Source: Streptomyces sp. A2-16
Lineage (GTDB): Bacteria > Actinomycetota > Actinomycetes > Streptomycetales > Streptomycetaceae
NCBI RefSeq assembly: GCF_018128905.1
Contig: NZ_CP063808.1
Location: 7,750,001 to 7,814,000, forward strand
DNA: 64,000 nucleotides
Reading direction: 5' to 3'
In this document: in pieces, positions 26,834 through 35,425 of the stretch
How the letters are laid out: every line of letters starts with the position of its first letter
Position numbering within the stretch: position 1 is the stretch's first letter
Made by a program: the position numbers and the translations under genes
The notes under the pieces: model-generated
Told to the model about the DNA's origin: nothing
What the model saw: only the letters and a program-made list of their open reading frames with translations
Databases searched by the model: none

Positions 26834-29800
26834 GTCCGTGCTCGCCCTGCTTCTGCTGGCGGTATCCGGCGAAGAAGTCTGCTGGCGAGCCGCTGTAGAG
26901 CATGTCGAACTCGTTGTGCCACTGGTACAGCCACGGCTGAAGTTCCAGCAGGCCGGCGAGGAACGGCGTGATCTCCTCGGTCGACAGCGCGGTGTTAGTG
27001 AAGTACGTGGCGAGGGCCTGCGCCTGCTCCCGATGGTCCCAGCCAGCCCACCCGTAGAGCTCGGGGGTGGCGGCGTTGGTCTGCCCGTACGAGATGAACC
27101 GCTCCTTGGGCACGTCGAGCTTGCCGCGCGCCTTCCAGTAGGAGGGGCGAAGGAAGTCAGCCGAGGTGTACTTCGGCGGCACCGGGATGGAGTCCCGGAT
27201 CTTCCGCTTGGCGGGCTCGTCCGGGGCGGCGTCCTCCTTGCGCTGGAGGTCCCACACCTCTTCCCAGTCGGCACGCTTCTTCATGCCGGAGGGCTTGTAG
27301 CGCAGGGCGGAGAGGAACGGCACGTGCTCGTCCGTGATCAGCTCGGCGACGACCTTGGCGAGTTCCTTGCGGGGCGCGTAGAGCTTGGCGACGGAGACGA
27401 AGTCCTCGTCTCGGGAGAGGGCATCGATGAGTCGGGCCAGGGTGAGGATCGTGGGCTGACCGTTCTCGTCAAACCAGTGGTCGCGCTTCTCCACCCGGTC
27501 GAGCAGCCAGGAGCGGAGGGCCTTCTCCTGGAGGGCGTCCCAGCCCTCGGTGGCCCAGCGGCGCTTGTACTCGGGTCGCTCGACCATGTTAATGGCACGG
27601 TTCGACTCGATGACGTCAATTCGCTTCTGGACGATCTCTCGGTAGGGGGCGGGCCAGTGGACGGGGATCTGCGTGATCGGCGTGGAGTTGTGCCGTTTGA
27701 ACCACTCGTCGCTGGCCTCACCGGCTACAACGCGGCGCGCTAGGACGATCTCGAAGGCACGCTCACCGAGAGCCAGTTCGGGGATATTAGGATCGTCTGG
27801 GTCCTTGGAGACACGGATGTCTTCAGGGTGGAGGTTGTAGAGGGAGTAGACCTGCCAGTCCAGCTCTTCTTGGAGAGCAATCATGCGGGCCCGCGTGGAC
27901 TCCCACAACGAGCGCGCCCGACGGAGATAATCCGCGCTGGGCACGACCTTAGACACGCAAGCAGCCGGGCAGTACTCATCGAGCTGGCGAGCACCCCTCT
28001 CGAGGGCGGCAGCCATTTCCAGCGAGCATTCAGAGGGAAGCGGAAATTCCGCAACATTTGCCCCGTTGAACTGATAGAAGTCGCGCCACTTCTCCCCTTT
28101 TGAGTATCCGCCCCCAGGCCCACCCTTACTGTGACAGTTAAGCTTCAACCAAAGACCCGCCGTGGAACTATTCAGGAGCCCCAGAATGCGAATATACTCC
28201 TCTTCCCCAGCTTCATCGTTAAGCTTCACGATCGGAGCAGTCTGCTTGAAGACCCTTCCCCCGCGATCCAGCACAAAGTGATTATGCGTAGCAACTTCCG
28301 CGAATGCAATTGAAAGCTTATCTCGGTATCGCCCCTTGAAGAACATTGAGTACTCAAACCACTTGAGACCTCTGGCGATCTGCGATTTCCCGAAGGCCAC
28401 CCGATCGGACAAGATGACCCTGTAGGGCCACAGCAGGCGCTCACCAGATTCTGAGATGACTGCCTCTAGAGTCTCAGGCGAGTAGGGCCAGAGCGAAGCA
28501 GTGGACTCTTGTACCGAATAGTCACGAACCTCCGTCCCCTCGACCAGTGGCCGCCACTCGCCCTCTTTAATACCTCGTCGCGTCAAATGGCCAGCACCCA
28601 ACATGTAGGCACTGTCTTCCCTGGTCACTGCGCCAGCACCAATATCTGACGCAATAGAGGACAGAGAAGCCTGCACCGAAGAGCCCACCTGCTCAACCAT
28701 CTCGAGGCCGCCAGCGACCAAGATCCACGGCTGCCTGCCGAAGTACCGACCGCGCTCCAAGTCGTCCACTGTGACCCATTGACTCACAGAACCAGGCATA
28801 TCGACCTGGTTGACAATTGCGTTCCACACCAGGCCGTCTGCGGCCCTTTCAGGGACAATTGCCTCCCCCTGGACACTTCGAACCGCGCGAATAGTGCCAA
28901 TTCTCCCATTACCGCCACGATTTCTACCCACCAGGATGACCGTTGGCGTTCCATGGCCGGGAATGTATGCGCCGGAAGTGTCAATTACTTCTACGAGTTC
29001 GACCTTGTGCGCAAAATATTCCTCGATCAATTTACTGCCAAATTCACGCTTCATGAACGAGTTTGCGGTGATCTGGCCGACCATGCCGCTCCCTCGCGCA
29101 TCAGCGCCTCCTCTCTTGGCAAGCTCAAAAAACCGCTGCGCAAACGGAACGGAAAGAGCATATGTACCGGCGCAGGCAGAGTATAGATCGCGGTAGAGTT
29201 CATTGAGGTTTTTGTCCTTCACGGTAATGTACGGCGGGTTTCCAACCACCACGTGATATCGCCCTTGCTGAAGAATTCCCGGGTGTTCATGCACATCTTC
29301 TGTTGCATAAGCGAACGAGGCCAACTGATCCTTCATCGCGTCCTCGTCCCCGCCCAGTGTCAGCTCCAACTGCCGCGCTTTGATGAGCGAGTCACCCACT
29401 GCCAGGTGAACCGGCCACTCATACCTCGCCGCCTCCCTCAGCGTCCGCACCTCACTCGCCGCCATAGCCGCCACCAACAACCGGAACCGAGCAATAGCCA
29501 CCGCGAACGGGTTGATGTCCACCCCGTGCACCGAGTCCAGCGCAGCCCGCACCCGCTCATGCGCATCACGCCCCGGCTGCCCCTCCCCCCACAGCCGCAC
29601 CAACCGCCGAAACGCCCCCAGCACAAAGTGCCCCGACCCACACGTGGGGTCGATCATCTTCAGTTCCTCGTACCCGAACTCCCGCACCGCCGGGTTCATC
29701 GTCCGGTCGAGGATGAACTCCTCAACGAACTCCGGCGTCTGGAGCAGCGCGTACGTCTTCCGCGCGGCCTCACTCAAGTCCTGGTACAGGTCCCCCAGGA

Positions 29801-30368
29801 ACCGCGTATCCCACCCCTCCGTACCGTCCTCGTTCAGCGGATCGGTGAAGTCATGGACGAGGACACCGCCCTCATCCCTCCCTCGCCAGAACTCGACCAG
29901 ATCCCGCGCACCGTCATGCGAAAGCGGAACCTGGTACAGCGGATTGTGCTGCTTATCAAAAAGAAGCCGACCCGCCTGCCCCTGCCCCAGTTCCTCGAAC
30001 GCCTTCTCCAGCCACCCCCGGTACGTCGGGTCCTCGTCCGACTCCACATAGGCGTCGTACCGCGACTCCGCCAGCTCCCGCCGGTCACCGTCCGGCCCCG
30101 TCAGGTACGGCTCCGGAATCAGCCGGTTGTCCTCACAGAACCGCACGAACACAGTCCCCAGCACCCACGCCACCGCGATCTGTGTAACCCGCTCGTCCAG
30201 CCACGACGTCCACGTCGCCGCCGTACGCCCCAGCTTGCGCGCCTGGTCGTACTCAGCCTTCAGCCGTGCGCCGACATCCCCCAGCGCCTTCACCTGGCGC
30301 CCGAGGTCGGTCTCGACCGCCTTGACCTGCTGCTTCAGGTCGTCCAACAGAGCTTTGCGGTCGATCAC
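26760..30368 (-). CDS. pglX: BREX type 2 adenine methyltransferase PglX
   Basis: A 1,202-residue N6-adenine DNA methyltransferase. The SAM motif 'DPTCGSGHFVLG' is near residue 238, and catalytic motif IV N377-P-P-Y380 sits in 'VVVGNPPYITV'. The N-terminus is a helical coiled coil, and the C-terminal third is PglX-specific. It should place the BREX self-mark on host DNA. The stretch coding residues about 350-850, where the target recognition region lies, is clearly poorer in GC than both ends, which suggests specificity exchange. No homopolymer longer than about six C/G was noticed, so the slippage-type phase variation known in S. coelicolor pglX is not evident. Its start overlaps the pglW stop by 4 bases. 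Confidence 0.96.
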   Translation of the reverse strand: MIDRKALLDDLKQQVKAVETDLGRQVKALGDVGARLKAEYDQARKLGRTAATWTSWLDERVTQIAVAWVLGTVFVRFCEDNRLIPEPYLTGPDGDRRELAESRYDAYVESDEDPTYRGWLEKAFEELGQGQAGRLLFDKQHNPLYQVPLSHDGARDLVEFWRGRDEGGVLVHDFTDPLNEDGTEGWDTRFLGDLYQDLSEAARKTYALLQTPEFVEEFILDRTMNPAVREFGYEELKMIDPTCGSGHFVLGAFRRLVRLWGEGQPGRDAHERVRAALDSVHGVDINPFAVAIARFRLLVAAMAASEVRTLREAARYEWPVHLAVGDSLIKARQLELTLGGDEDAMKDQLASFAYATEDVHEHPGILQQGRYHVVVGNPPYITVKDKNLNELYRDLYSACAGTYALSVPFAQRFFELAKRGGADARGSGMVGQITANSFMKREFGSKLIEEYFAHKVELVEVIDTSGAYIPGHGTPTVILVGRNRGGNGRIGTIRAVRSVQGEAIVPERAADGLVWNAIVNQVDMPGSVSQWVTVDDLERGRYFGRQPWILVAGGLEMVEQVGSSVQASLSSIASDIGAGAVTREDSAYMLGAGHLTRRGIKEGEWRPLVEGTEVRDYSVQESTASLWPYSPETLEAVISESGERLLWPYRVILSDRVAFGKSQIARGLKWFEYSMFFKGRYRDKLSIAFAEVATHNHFVLDRGGRVFKQTAPIVKLNDEAGEEEYIRILGLLNSSTAGLWLKLNCHSKGGPGGGYSKGEKWRDFYQFNGANVAEFPLPSECSLEMAAALERGARQLDEYCPAACVSKVVPSADYLRRARSLWESTRARMIALQEELDWQVYSLYNLHPEDIRVSKDPDDPNIPELALGERAFEIVLARRVVAGEASDEWFKRHNSTPITQIPVHWPAPYREIVQKRIDVIESNRAINMVERPEYKRRWATEGWDALQEKALRSWLLDRVEKRDHWFDENGQPTILTLARLIDALSRDEDFVSVAKLYAPRKELAKVVAELITDEHVPFLSALRYKPSGMKKRADWEEVWDLQRKEDAAPDEPAKRKIRDSIPVPPKYTSADFLRPSYWKARGKLDVPKERFISYGQTNAATPELYGWAGWDHREQAQALATYFTNTALSTEEITPFLAGLLELQPWLYQWHNEFDMLYSGSPADFFAGYRQQKQGEHGLTDDDLRNWRPQAATRGRRAAVKK

Positions 30369-33300
30369 TTCGCGTCTCCCTCGACACCACTGGCACTAGC
30401 CACAACATCACCGGTCCCACGATGGGCGTTGCCCACCCACGTGTCCGGAAGCTGAATCCACTCCCCCAAGCCGGCCTGGTACGGCACCGCCACCTGCCCG
30501 AGCCGGGGCTCGCGCGAGGGGTCGCTCTGCGGGACGAGGAGCCACAGCCCCCGCCCACCGCGCCGGGCCACCGACGCCAGCCGGTCCAGGACTCCCATCG
30601 CGTCGTACCGCGCGAACACCCCGGCCTCCGTCAGCAGAACAGGACCGACAGGACTGGCCCCGCCCCCGCCACCGCCGCCCAGCAGCTCCGCGACCCGGGG
30701 CTCCACCGCGCCCCACGCCGTCCGCACGTACTCCGCGAACCGCACCGCACCCTTCGAACCCGGCTCGGCGGCATCCGCCTTGAGCAGGGTCTCCCACGTC
30801 GGCTTGGTACCCGGCGTGACCTGTGCGTGCAGGGCCTCCAGGAACAGCTCGGTCACCGACACCGCCTCCGCGCCCAGCCGCTCGGCGCCCAGCTCCCGCA
30901 CCGCGTCCCGCACCAACTGCTGCCGTACGGTCAGCACCCGGTAGCCGTCCCGGCGGGCCGACGCGAGCAGCCGTTCCTCCGCGCGTACCGCACCCGCGAG
31001 CTGCGGGTCGTCGGCGTACCGCGTCACCGCACCCGTACGCGTCGACTGCCGCCACGCGCCCGTCGTCAGATAACTCGACGCGTCGTCGACCCGCGTCGGC
31101 AGGTAGCGCAGCACGCCCTCGCGTTCGTGCATGCTCAGCGACAGTTCGAAGCCGGCGTCGCGCAACGCCTTGGTGAGCGGGCCACCCGTCGGCAGTTCGT
31201 GGTGCGTGCCGCCACGCCCGTCAGGAACGACCATCTCCGGGAAGCGAGCGCGGACCCGTTCGTGCACGGCCTCGCCGGTCAGGCCCGGCTGCTGCCCCTC
31301 CGGCATGCCCGGGATCCAGCGGACGAGCCCGGCCTGGGTGAGGCGCAGCGCCCGGACCAGCGACAGGTCCCGCGGGTAGATCTCCAGGCGCGGAGTGGCG
31401 GCGGCGTTCACGGATGCCGCCGCCGCCAGCTCCACCATCCGCCGCTCGTCCCAGTTCACCGCGCCCGGCGGCACCGTCAGCGCGCCCAGCTCGGCCAGCA
31501 CAGTCGCGGCCGTCGGCAGGGTGTCCAGCTTGGCCAGCCGGTCCGCCGTACGGCCGAGACGGGTCGCGTACTCCAGCAGGCCCGGCGCGGTCGGGGTGTC
31601 CGGGCCGTCGTTCTCCCGCACGTCGAGGGCGAGCAGGCCGGCGCCCAGGGACTCGTCCGTCGCCTTGCGGTTCGGCTGGTGCTGGAACTCGGCCTCCTGC
31701 GGCACCAGTTGCTCCACCTCGACCACGGCCCGCACGGCCGCCAGCGCCATCGCGCGCCGCTGCTCACGCCCCGCGAGATGCGTGCCGCGCCGGACCGCCA
31801 AGGCGTCCGCGATCTCCACCGCCGAGGCGACCCGCCCCATGCTCACGAGCAGGTCGATGATCTCCTCGCGCAGTGCCTGGACGGCGGGCTCCGCCTTCCA
31901 GCGCTTGCGCTCCTCCTTGAGCATCTGCGGGATGCGGCCGTGGCTCAGGGCGAGCGCGTCGGCGACGTCCTTCTGCTTCGGCCAGACGCCGATGTCGGGC
32001 AGCACGCCGTGCTCGTCGGGCAGGCGCAGCAACAGCCGTACCATCTCCGCCTTGTTGCGGTTGGAACCGTTGTTGTTGACGGCGGGTACGAAGATGGTGG
32101 CGAGGGTGTCGAGGCTGACGGAGCGCAGCGTGCGGGCGGGCAGCGCGCCCGCCGACTCGCCTGTCGCTAGGTGGCCCACCAAGGCCGACTCGGCGGCCGT
32201 GAGCTGATCCAGCTCCTCCTTGGCCTCCGCCCGGCCCTTCGGGGTCAGCGGCGAGACGGGGATCTCGCGCAGCCGCTCGCCCCACTCGCGCTGGCGCTGC
32301 TGGACCTCGTTGCGGGTCTTGGCGCCCAGGCCGGGGGCGTTGACGAGCTTGCGGCGGCTGTAGTCGAGCAGTTCGCCGACCGTCGTGATGCCCAGGCCGT
32401 ACAGGAAGGACTGCGCGGCGAGCGTGAGGCCGGAAACGGTCAGCGAGGTGTCGCGGGTGACCTCGGCGGCGAGGCGGTCGCGCTGCTGCTCGGCGCTCTC
32501 GGGCTCGGCGTCCGCGATCACCGCGGCGGCGCCCTCAGCGGGCAGCCCTTCCCCCGTGGTCGTGGCCGCCGGGGCCGGGGAGCGGGTGCGGTGGCTGGAG
32601 GGGACGGTCTGGGAGGCGTCGAGGAAGACCTTGCGCCAGGCGTCCCGCATCGGCTTCAGCTCGGGGTACCGCTTGGCCGCGTCGCGGTTCAGGGCCTTCT
32701 GGAAGAAGGCGACCAGACCGTCCCGTACGGCCGGGTCGAAGGCCTCGGCCGCGATGGTCGGGTACGGCCACTCCTTCGCGTCGGTCATGCGGGGCGGGAG
32801 ACTGCCGTCGCCCCACTTGGGCAGCTCGCCGGAGGCCATCTGGTGCAGAGTGACGGCGACGGCGTACCGCTCGGCGTGCGAGTCGTACGAGCCTCGGGTG
32901 ATGACGTCGACGAAGGGGTCGAGGTAGCCGTCTGTGCCCGCGTCGGTGTTCTTGGCCGGGTAGCCGGCGAGCGAGAAGTCGATGAGGACGAGTTCGCGGG
33001 TGCGGTTGGGGCGGATGCGGATGGCGATGTTGTCCGGCTTGATGTCGCGGTGCCAGACGCCCTCGCCCTCCAGGAAGTCGACGGCGCCGAAGAGGTAGTC
33101 GCCGTACGCCTCCAACTGGTCGACCTGGAGGCGGCCGTTCTCGCGGAGCTGGCGGGCGACCGTCTCCTCACGGCGGCGCGGGCGTACCCCGGCCTCGGTG
33201 CCCTGCCCGTTGTCGTCGCGCTCGTCACCGACGTACTCCAGCGCCAGGACCGTACGGCCGGCGATGTGCAGCGGCTCCGGTTCGACGAGGCGGATGATGC

Positions 33301-35074
33301 CGGAGTGGGGGCGCAGGCGGCCCATGGCCTCGGCCTCGCGGGCGAGGATCTCGCCGCGGTTGTCGGAGAGGGCGACCTTCAGCACGGCCAGCGGGCGGGT
33401 CCTGCGGGCCTCGGCCTCAAGATCGCGGACGAGGAAGGCGCGGCTGGTGGAGCCGGTGCCCAGGCGGCGTCGGATCTCCCACCGGCCGGCGAACACGTCA
33501 CCGGCGACGGCCTCCAGCGGGTCCTTGTCGACGGGGGTCGTGTCCTCCTCGCCGGGCCCCTCCGTACCGGTGGCTGTCGTGGCCGGGGCGGTCAGGGAGT
33601 CCTCGACGACCTCGAGCAGCTCCAGGAACTCGTCCACGCTGGAGAGGCGTTGACCCGGCCGGTAGGCGGTGGCGGCCTGCACCAGGTCGTCGACGTCCTC
33701 CGACAGGCCGTCCACCAGGGAGCTGGGGCGCAGGCCCTCGCCCGCCTCCAGGCGGGCCAGCAGCTCGGCCTGGCTGGCGGCCGGGGCCTTGCCGGTGACC
33801 AGCAGGTAGGTGAGGACGCCGAGCCCGTACACGTCGAGGTAGACCGGGTCGGGGTTGAGGGCGGTGAGCTCGGGGGCGAGGTAGGCGTCGGCGTCGTCGG
33901 CCAGGTGCATGGCGGACAGGGCGGTCGGCGCGAAGCGGGTCATGCCCTGGCCCTGGGAGGAGTCGCCGCTGCGCTGCGTGGCGATCTGCCAGTCGGAGAT
34001 CTGCAGCTGCGGGGTGAGCCAGGCGGCCTCCTCCCCCACGGCCCGGCCCTTCCCGCCGCGCGGCCGGGGGACGACGAGCACGGAGCGGGCGGCGAGCGCC
34101 CGGTGGTGGATGCGGCTGGAGTGCGCGGAGCGCATGGTCTCGGCGAGCTGGCGGACCAGTGCCATCCGGCCGAGGATGTCCAGCTTCTCGCCGTACTGGA
34201 CCAGGTACTCGTCGAGCTTCAGGGTGGCCGGGTGGTAGTCGAAGATCAGCGCGGGGCCGGCGGCGTGCCCGGAGGGGAAGTACTGCTTGAGCTCGACCGC
34301 GCCCGGGTGCTTGAAGCGGCCCAGCACCGCGGCTTCGCGCCGGGCGGCGTTCTCCACGGACTGGCGCAGGGAGGCGTCGGAGCCGCGCTCACTGAGGTAG
34401 ATGCGGACGCGGGCGGCCTCGGGGAGGTCGCTGTGGCGGGCGAGGTAGTCCGCCCAGGTGGGCCCGGAGTCGAAGGACTTCCGTTCCAGCTCGTACGGGC
34501 CGACCTTGTACTGCGCGTCGCTCTTGCGGATGCCGATGTTCTTGAGGGCCGCCTCGATCTCGCGCGAGCCGGTCGCCGTGATGCGGCGCCGCTCGTCGCG
34601 CGGGGGCTGCCCCAGCATCTCGACCAGCTGGTGGACGGTGTAGACGCCGTTCTGGTCGTGGGCGGGCAGCCGTACGCGAAGGCTGTTGTCCGTGAAGCAG
34701 ACGGCCTCGGCGACCCAGACCCGCTTGCCGCCGGTCCCTGCGAGCAGACCGGCCAGCTCCTTGGCCTTGCGGTTGACCAGGTGCAGCGGGTTGCCGTGCG
34801 TGCGGCGACGACCGCCGGGCGTGGTCTGGACCCAGGTGCCGTTCTCCGAGGTCACCGAGCCGTGCCAGTCCTTCAGCTCGATCATGCAGACGCCGCCGGG
34901 GGCGACGACCAGCAGGTCCACCTCGCGCACGTGGCCGGTGTTCGCGGTGAAGGTGAAGTTCGACCAGGCACGCCAGGGGTCGGAGTCCGGCAGCTGCTCC
35001 CGGATCGCCTCCAGGCCGCGGCGTTCGTGATCGAACTCGGACTCGGTGACCGTGACCCACCGGCCTTCCCGCAT
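30365..35074 (-). CDS. pglW: BREX type 2 serine/threonine kinase PglW
   Basis: A 1,569-residue protein. Residues about 15-120 form a NERD nuclease-related domain ('REVDLLVVAPGG' and 'IELKDWHG'). Two kinase-like modules follow: the first (about 190-495) lacks a proper catalytic loop ('RIHHRALAARS') and has DWQ in place of DFG; the second (about 530-800) has intact 'HRDIKPDN' and 'LIDFSLAG'. After these comes a helix-hairpin-helix stretch like the RNA polymerase alpha C-terminal domain ('LGITTVGELLDYSRRKL', about 895-945), an HTH-like segment and a long C-terminal region. PglW is the regulatory kinase of type 2 BREX and heads the pglWX transcription unit. The ATG at 35074 follows a purine-rich RBS. 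Confidence 0.96.
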   Translation of the reverse strand: MREGRWVTVTESEFDHERRGLEAIREQLPDSDPWRAWSNFTFTANTGHVREVDLLVVAPGGVCMIELKDWHGSVTSENGTWVQTTPGGRRRTHGNPLHLVNRKAKELAGLLAGTGGKRVWVAEAVCFTDNSLRVRLPAHDQNGVYTVHQLVEMLGQPPRDERRRITATGSREIEAALKNIGIRKSDAQYKVGPYELERKSFDSGPTWADYLARHSDLPEAARVRIYLSERGSDASLRQSVENAARREAAVLGRFKHPGAVELKQYFPSGHAAGPALIFDYHPATLKLDEYLVQYGEKLDILGRMALVRQLAETMRSAHSSRIHHRALAARSVLVVPRPRGGKGRAVGEEAAWLTPQLQISDWQIATQRSGDSSQGQGMTRFAPTALSAMHLADDADAYLAPELTALNPDPVYLDVYGLGVLTYLLVTGKAPAASQAELLARLEAGEGLRPSSLVDGLSEDVDDLVQAATAYRPGQRLSSVDEFLELLEVVEDSLTAPATTATGTEGPGEEDTTPVDKDPLEAVAGDVFAGRWEIRRRLGTGSTSRAFLVRDLEAEARRTRPLAVLKVALSDNRGEILAREAEAMGRLRPHSGIIRLVEPEPLHIAGRTVLALEYVGDERDDNGQGTEAGVRPRRREETVARQLRENGRLQVDQLEAYGDYLFGAVDFLEGEGVWHRDIKPDNIAIRIRPNRTRELVLIDFSLAGYPAKNTDAGTDGYLDPFVDVITRGSYDSHAERYAVAVTLHQMASGELPKWGDGSLPPRMTDAKEWPYPTIAAEAFDPAVRDGLVAFFQKALNRDAAKRYPELKPMRDAWRKVFLDASQTVPSSHRTRSPAPAATTTGEGLPAEGAAAVIADAEPESAEQQRDRLAAEVTRDTSLTVSGLTLAAQSFLYGLGITTVGELLDYSRRKLVNAPGLGAKTRNEVQQRQREWGERLREIPVSPLTPKGRAEAKEELDQLTAAESALVGHLATGESAGALPARTLRSVSLDTLATIFVPAVNNNGSNRNKAEMVRLLLRLPDEHGVLPDIGVWPKQKDVADALALSHGRIPQMLKEERKRWKAEPAVQALREEIIDLLVSMGRVASAVEIADALAVRRGTHLAGREQRRAMALAAVRAVVEVEQLVPQEAEFQHQPNRKATDESLGAGLLALDVRENDGPDTPTAPGLLEYATRLGRTADRLAKLDTLPTAATVLAELGALTVPPGAVNWDERRMVELAAAASVNAAATPRLEIYPRDLSLVRALRLTQAGLVRWIPGMPEGQQPGLTGEAVHERVRARFPEMVVPDGRGGTHHELPTGGPLTKALRDAGFELSLSMHEREGVLRYLPTRVDDASSYLTTGAWRQSTRTGAVTRYADDPQLAGAVRAEERLLASARRDGYRVLTVRQQLVRDAVRELGAERLGAEAVSVTELFLEALHAQVTPGTKPTWETLLKADAAEPGSKGAVRFAEYVRTAWGAVEPRVAELLGGGGGGGASPVGPVLLTEAGVFARYDAMGVLDRLASVARRGGRGLWLLVPQSDPSREPRLGQVAVPYQAGLGEWIQLPDTWVGNAHRGTGDVVASASGVEGDAK

Positions 35075-35425
35075 GCCTGTTCCCCGCTCCTCGTTTCCCT
35101 CGAGGTCACCTCAGCCCAAGGTCAGACCCCTGACGCAGATCCTAGTGGGTGCCAGTGGCATGAGAAGAGGTCGTGAAGAGCGGGACTACAGGACATTCAC
35201 CGCACATGGCGAAGCACTCTGAGTCGATTTATCCTTCTTGCCCCGTAAGAGATGTTGGTACTCGCGCCGACACTCCCTCCACCACACCCCTTTACCGCGC
35301 CAGTCGCGGCAGATCCTCGCTTGCGCCCCCACGCACAACAGGAGTGAGGGCGCAGGCGGCCGGCAATGAGGCAACAGGCAGGCATGCGGCGGCACTTGTC
35401 ATACCTACCTACTAATGTCCTCGAC
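35075..35425. other. Divergent intergenic region, pglW / McrA-like gene
   Basis: These 351 bp separate two divergent defence genes and should hold both promoters. No ORF with a family signature or long inverted repeat was seen; its middle is less GC-rich than the flanking genes. Confidence 0.5.

Noticed and set aside
26760..30368. Phase-variable homopolymer in pglX as in S. coelicolor
   Set aside because: I looked for long G/C runs; the longest noticed is about six. Slippage-based switching is therefore not supported here.
32171..35176. 1,001-codon plus-strand frame opposite pglW
   Set aside because: An antisense shadow rich in G, V, L and E with no motifs, while pglW on the other strand shows clear NERD and kinase domains.
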